A stretch of DNA of 64,000 nt from Acidobacteriota bacterium (GTDB taxonomy: Bacteria > Acidobacteriota > Holophagae > Acanthopleuribacterales > Acanthopleuribacteraceae), in the NCBI GenBank assembly GCA_020637335.1, contig JACJWC010000012.1, positions 1-64,000 of the forward strand. The letters run 5' to 3'. Below the pieces are notes generated by a model. That model did not search any database. It saw nothing but the letters and a program-made list of their open reading frames with translations, and had not been told where the DNA came from. Below are positions 61,035 through 64,000 of this stretch, one piece after another. A program made the position numbers and the translations under genes. Every line of letters starts with the position of its first letter. The first letter of the stretch is position 1.

Positions 61035-61318
61035 GCGAGTCCTTGACCAAAAACGAAATCATTTCTCAACTGCACCAACGCCACGGTGGCATTCCACGCG
61101 AGCAAATGCAGCAAACGGTTGATGCCCTGATCGGCATCCTGCGCTATGCCATTTATGAAGAGGGCAATTTGCTGATTAGCGGCTTTGGCAGCTTCAAGGC
61201 TAAAGCCAAAAAAGTGCGCACCGTTCGCTTACCCAAAGGGACCGTGGCTGAAGTCCAGGGTAAACGCATCCAGTTCATTCCCGCTAGCCAATTAAAAAAA
61301 GCCATCAATGGAGACTGA
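61031..61318 (+). CDS. IHF/HU-family DNA-binding protein
   Basis: The 95-residue protein begins MSESLTKNEIISQLHQRHGG and has the dimer helices (MQQTVDALIGILRYAIYEEG), the turn LLISGFGSFKAKAKKVR and the DNA-minor-groove arm. The arm's usual RNPxTG tip is altered to RLPKGT, still with one proline, and is slightly shorter. IHF bends DNA in recombination and sigma-54 activation. Neighbouring merR and tRNA-Pro match the order seen beside ihfA in Proteobacteria. It is coupled to ddl by a four-base overlap. Confidence 0.9.
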   Translation: MSESLTKNEIISQLHQRHGGIPREQMQQTVDALIGILRYAIYEEGNLLISGFGSFKAKAKKVRTVRLPKGTVAEVQGKRIQFIPASQLKKAINGD

Positions 61319-61321
61319 TGG

Positions 61322-61693
61322 ATGAGCCTGAAACCCAAGAAGTTGTATTACAAAATCGGCGAAGTGGCAGAGTTGACAGGGGTTGAAGCCCACACCTTGC
61401 GCTACTGGGAAACCGAGTTAGAGGCCTTAAAAGCGCGCAAGAACCGCTCGGGCCACCGCATTTACACCGAAGCCGATATTGAACTGATCCAAAACATCAA
61501 GCACTTAACCCAAGTCGAAGGCCTGACCTTACAAGGGGTCCAAGCCCGCCTCAAACCGGGCGGCAAGCTTCTGAGCTGGCCGCAAAGTGCCTCTTTGGGC
61601 AATCGCGAACAGCTCCGTCAACAGGTCCTGGAAATCCGCAGCCTTTTGGAGCGCGCCCGAAAACTGCTTGCATTCAAACCCCATGATCACTAA
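61322..61693 (+). CDS. MerR-family transcriptional regulator
   Basis: The 123-residue protein has an N-terminal MerR winged helix (YKIGEVAELTGVEAHTLRYW, ETELEALKARKNRSGHRIYT, EADIELIQNIKHLTQVEGLT) and a C-terminal helical dimerisation part. There is no metal-binding cysteine set, so it belongs to the general MerR branch found between ihfA and tRNA-Pro in many Proteobacteria. The target is not known. The spacing of three bases to the upstream gene implies cotranscription. Confidence 0.9.
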   Translation: MSLKPKKLYYKIGEVAELTGVEAHTLRYWETELEALKARKNRSGHRIYTEADIELIQNIKHLTQVEGLTLQGVQARLKPGGKLLSWPQSASLGNREQLRQQVLEIRSLLERARKLLAFKPHDH

Positions 61694-61707
61694 AATAGCG
61701 CCGGTGT

Positions 61708-61784
61708 CGGAGCGTGGCGCAGTCTGGTAGCGCACTCCCTTGGGGTGGGAGAGGTCGGAAGTTCAAATCTTCTCGCTCCGACCA
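61708..61784 (+). tRNA. tRNA-Pro (GGG anticodon)
   Basis: The acceptor stem CGGAGCG pairs with CGCTCCG, the D arm is GGCGCAGTCTGGTAGCGC, and the anticodon stem CTCCC/GGGAG holds the loop TTGGGGT, giving anticodon GGG. The T arm (CGGAAGTTCAAATCTTCTC region) has GTTCAAAT, and the 3' ACCA is encoded. The 77-base cloverleaf folds completely. Confidence 0.97.
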
Positions 61785-62093
61785 TTTAGCATCCTCTTTT
61801 TACGCGAACCCCACGGATGCGATTTAACAAAAAAAACATCGGCTGAGTGCTCCGGGCGTTTTTAGTGGCCCTAGTGGACATCAACTTTTTGAAAGTTTGG
61901 ACGTCCGGCGCAAATCAGACGGTTCTGGCAATAAACCCGACCCTAGTCCCGCGCACGGTTTGCCGGAACGAACCAATTAAAGGCTGCGCACGCCTGAAAG
62001 CCTTTGGCAAAAAAAGGAAAATTTCCAGAAAATCTTATTCCTTATCTTCCGTGAAAAGCCTTACACTCATGAAAATAGCTCAAGGATAAGGCA
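61785..62093. other. Intergenic region after tRNA-Pro
   Basis: No gene is supported. A CTTTTT run follows the tRNA (near 61795) and may end transcription without a stem. AAGGATAAGG just before 62094 is the ribosome-binding site of the next gene. Confidence 0.4.
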
Positions 62094-62747
62094 ATGCCTA
62101 TTCGCTTATTGTTTGTGGGAATTTACAGTGCAATTCTCCAAGGTCAAACCCAGTTGGAGGTGTTCCTCCCTGACGGATCGCCCTGTGAAGGAGCCATAGT
62201 CGCTATTCATTCAGTCTTAGGAATTCAACTGGGGCTGACCGATACCAACGGCTTTTTTTTGTTGGCAGAGACATCAGACCTGCAACACGTGACGGTCACA
62301 AAACCCGGTTTTCTAGGTATCCGCAAAACCCAAAAACACTTGGCAGATGGCCAGACCCAATTCACCCTCATGGACCCCGATTTTGGCGATGTTATCGTGC
62401 TGGCCGACTGGATTGAAATCCCTTTTATACCTAAGGACCAACCTTATTGCGGTGGCGGTGCAGTAGCCATTCCAATCATCACCCAAAGGGTAAAAATATT
62501 AACTGGGGACCCAATCCCCACATCGCTGTTACCGATGAACATTACTTTTTCTGCAAATTTCAATAGGGATGGCACGATCAGCCAGATAGAAATTCGGGAC
62601 CCCCTAATCCCTGCGCCATATTTCCCGCTGCTGGAGCAAGCGATAAAAGAAACAACCTTCCTTTCCGGCCAAATTTACCAACAAAAAGTAAGTATGCGTC
62701 TAACAGAATCAATTCGCATTCTGCCATCGACAAATGACCCCAGATGA
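62094..62747 (+). CDS. Secreted protein with carboxypeptidase-regulatory-like domain and TonB-C-like tail
   Basis: The 217-residue product has a signal-like N-terminus (MPIRLLFVGIYSAILQG). A CarbD-type beta-sandwich (QLEVFLPDGSPCEGAIVAIH, LGLTDTNGFFLLAETSDLQH, VTVTKPGFLGIRK) spans residues 20-100, similar to the TonB-receptor N-terminus at the start of the window. The last 60 residues (FSANFNRDGTISQIEIRD, PYFPLLEQAIKETTFLSGQI) resemble the TonB C-terminal fold. No membrane anchor is seen apart from the signal, so a periplasmic role is likely. Confidence 0.65.
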   Translation: MPIRLLFVGIYSAILQGQTQLEVFLPDGSPCEGAIVAIHSVLGIQLGLTDTNGFFLLAETSDLQHVTVTKPGFLGIRKTQKHLADGQTQFTLMDPDFGDVIVLADWIEIPFIPKDQPYCGGGAVAIPIITQRVKILTGDPIPTSLLPMNITFSANFNRDGTISQIEIRDPLIPAPYFPLLEQAIKETTFLSGQIYQQKVSMRLTESIRILPSTNDPR

Positions 62748-62832
62748 CAATAAACACTTGTTTTTCCAGGAGCACTCAAATCGGTGGGTCCATGATTTTT
62801 CGGGAAATTTAGGTTCCAAAAAACAACTCAAG

Positions 62833-63843
62833 CTATTGAAACGTTCCGCTGCCAAAATCGGCGCCGACCGCCACACACCACACACTCAATCCATTGATTT
62901 CGTCCAGGCTATGGCCCGCTGGGATTTTTAAGGTCATCGTCTCGTTGACATAGGGCGTGGAGCTGATAAGGTCGCCGCTGATGGCAAAGCCATTGCCGTA
63001 CGCGCCATCCATACCAGCATAAATCTGGACCAAGATACCGCCACCGTTGTAGTTGAAATTGCGCAGCATAATCGTTTGTTCGTCAAGCACTTCTGCGGAA
63101 CCCGACACGCCGTAATTACCCTTATTCTGCAGATTCGCAATTTTGCCTATCAGCGGATGCCGTTCACCCGAATCGGGCAACGGCAAGGCGGCCGACTGCC
63201 AGAAATAAGGACAACCTCTAGAAAAACGCAAAGCTGTCAACGCAACCGGACCATCGGCTTCTACATCAAAAAAAGCACCTTCCATCTCGGAAAAGAAATT
63301 CTCCAAGAGCAACAGACCTTTGCCTTTGTCGGGCACATCCATTAAAACGGTTTGCACACTCAGACTGGCCCCACCACTGGCCCGTTGGCGGACATCGACC
63401 GATATCGCTTTACCACTCAGGTTCACCAGTGCGATGCCGTCAATGACATCCGACCAACGACCGGGAAATATGCGCCAACGGCTGGCCGTTTGTTCAGTGG
63501 CTGGAACATGCGCGGGGCTGGCTGTACCCGCAGCGTCCGTATACGCGACGGCAACCTGAACATTGGTGTCGTTTGGCAATTCCAAGTGCGCGGGTTGTGT
63601 TTCAAAAACATCTGCCGGATTGAAGACCGTACTCGCCCGTCCGGGCACCAGCATTTCAACAGGTCGAATCGCCTCACCCATGCCATCAAAGGCCGAAACG
63701 GTGATCTGTTTGGCAACATCCGATCCATTGGTCAGCATCACCTGGGTCGTGAACCCACCATTCGGACTGGTGACATGGGGAATAATGCGCATTTGGCCCC
63801 AGGCCAATCCGCTAAGAAACAGAACACACAAAAAGAATCGCAT
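62833..63843 (-). CDS. Secreted protein with C-terminal DM13 domain
   Basis: The 336-residue product has a signal peptide (MRFFLCVLFLSGLAWGQ). An N-terminal beta-domain reads IIPHVTSPNGGFTTQVMLTN, and a middle region carries VNLSGKAISVDVRQRASGGA. The C-terminal 90 residues (NYGVSGSAEVLDEQTIMLRN, FNYNGGGILVQIYAGMDGAY, then LSVWCVAVGADFGSGTF) match the DM13 domain, named for an electron-transfer-related module with a conserved Cys. A redox or carbohydrate-linked role is possible but unproven. It is the last gene of the window and reads outward on the minus strand. Confidence 0.8.
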   Translation of the reverse strand: MRFFLCVLFLSGLAWGQMRIIPHVTSPNGGFTTQVMLTNGSDVAKQITVSAFDGMGEAIRPVEMLVPGRASTVFNPADVFETQPAHLELPNDTNVQVAVAYTDAAGTASPAHVPATEQTASRWRIFPGRWSDVIDGIALVNLSGKAISVDVRQRASGGASLSVQTVLMDVPDKGKGLLLLENFFSEMEGAFFDVEADGPVALTALRFSRGCPYFWQSAALPLPDSGERHPLIGKIANLQNKGNYGVSGSAEVLDEQTIMLRNFNYNGGGILVQIYAGMDGAYGNGFAISGDLISSTPYVNETMTLKIPAGHSLDEINGLSVWCVAVGADFGSGTFQ

Positions 63844-64000
63844 CGGTTACTCCTTGAAGGGTCGCCAGTTAAACACACCCCAGGCCTATCCTATTCCAAG
63901 TTAAGCGCCGGGAGAATCAGGTTGAGAATAACAAATGGAATATAGCTTGCTCTACCCGTTTGATATTTCCAAAGCCCTTTTCCAACGCTTCACCTAGGCG

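Noticed and set aside
1..64000. CRISPR array, rRNA operon or phage structural genes
   Set aside because: I saw no regularly spaced repeats with unique spacers, no rRNA sequence and no capsid, terminase or tail genes. The repeats present are hairpin-type and irregularly spaced.

Overview
The window (about 64 kb, roughly half G+C by eye) looks like a chromosomal segment of a Gram-negative bacterium, probably a member of the Acidobacteriota, perhaps near the Holophagae/Acanthopleuribacter lineage. That placement is an inference from gene content: a TonB-dependent receptor, OmpA-type outer-membrane proteins, secreted SBBP/PKD/Ig adhesin-like proteins, a TPR Ser/Thr kinase beside the remnant of a PF07638-type ECF sigma factor, and NtrB/NtrC-type signalling. 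No rRNA or unambiguous phylogenetic marker is present.

Layout. 0-13 kb: TonB receptor, small membrane protein, JmjC/cupin oxygenase, a giant SBBP-repeat secreted protein, a TPR Ser/Thr kinase and a 5'-truncated ECF sigma factor. 13-18 kb: a repeat-rich stretch holding a group II intron, a four-CxxC protein and a TIR-bounded repeat element of about 330 bp. 18-23 kb: VOC protein, lipoprotein, serine hydrolase, GT-C membrane glycosyltransferase and more REP-like repeats. 23.5-27.1 kb: an island of toxin-type genes (Fic, HTH/PIN pair, IS66 fragment, HipA fragment) with chimeric junctions. 27.1-29.6 kb: a visibly AT-rich block with a propeller sensor fragment, a DUF6188-like gene and a frameshifted small gene. 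29.8-31.4 kb: a DUF1428 gene and a second inverted copy of the 330-bp element. 31.4-45.6 kb: PadR/DUF2812, HD-GYP response regulator, MDR oxidoreductase, two more serine hydrolases, DoxX, GNAT, a tightly overlapped ATP-grasp/GNAT/PhyH trio, and an OmpA-barrel-PKD protein. 45.8-53.7 kb: glycosyltransferases, a methyltransferase, RNase R, a histidine-phosphatase fold that has lost both catalytic histidines. 53.6-61.8 kb: housekeeping and signalling (CNNM/CBS protein, UspA, NtrC/NtrB pair, RMD1, Map, Ddl, IHF/HU, MerR, tRNA-Pro). 62-64 kb: two secreted proteins.

Working together. Overlapping or near-overlapping genes suggest operons at 39543-41987 (oxygenase, acyltransferase, ligase-like protein), 45819-47520 (two GT2 enzymes), 47609-50793 (methyltransferase and RNase R), 52637-54695 (GT2 and CNNM), 55338-58081 (sensor kinase and sigma-54 activator) and 59949-61693 (ddl-ihf-merR). 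The least explained features are the TIR-bounded 330-bp element, the ATP-grasp/GNAT/PhyH cassette, the dead histidine phosphatase and the layered hairpin-repeat families at 13-23 kb and 30-31 kb.
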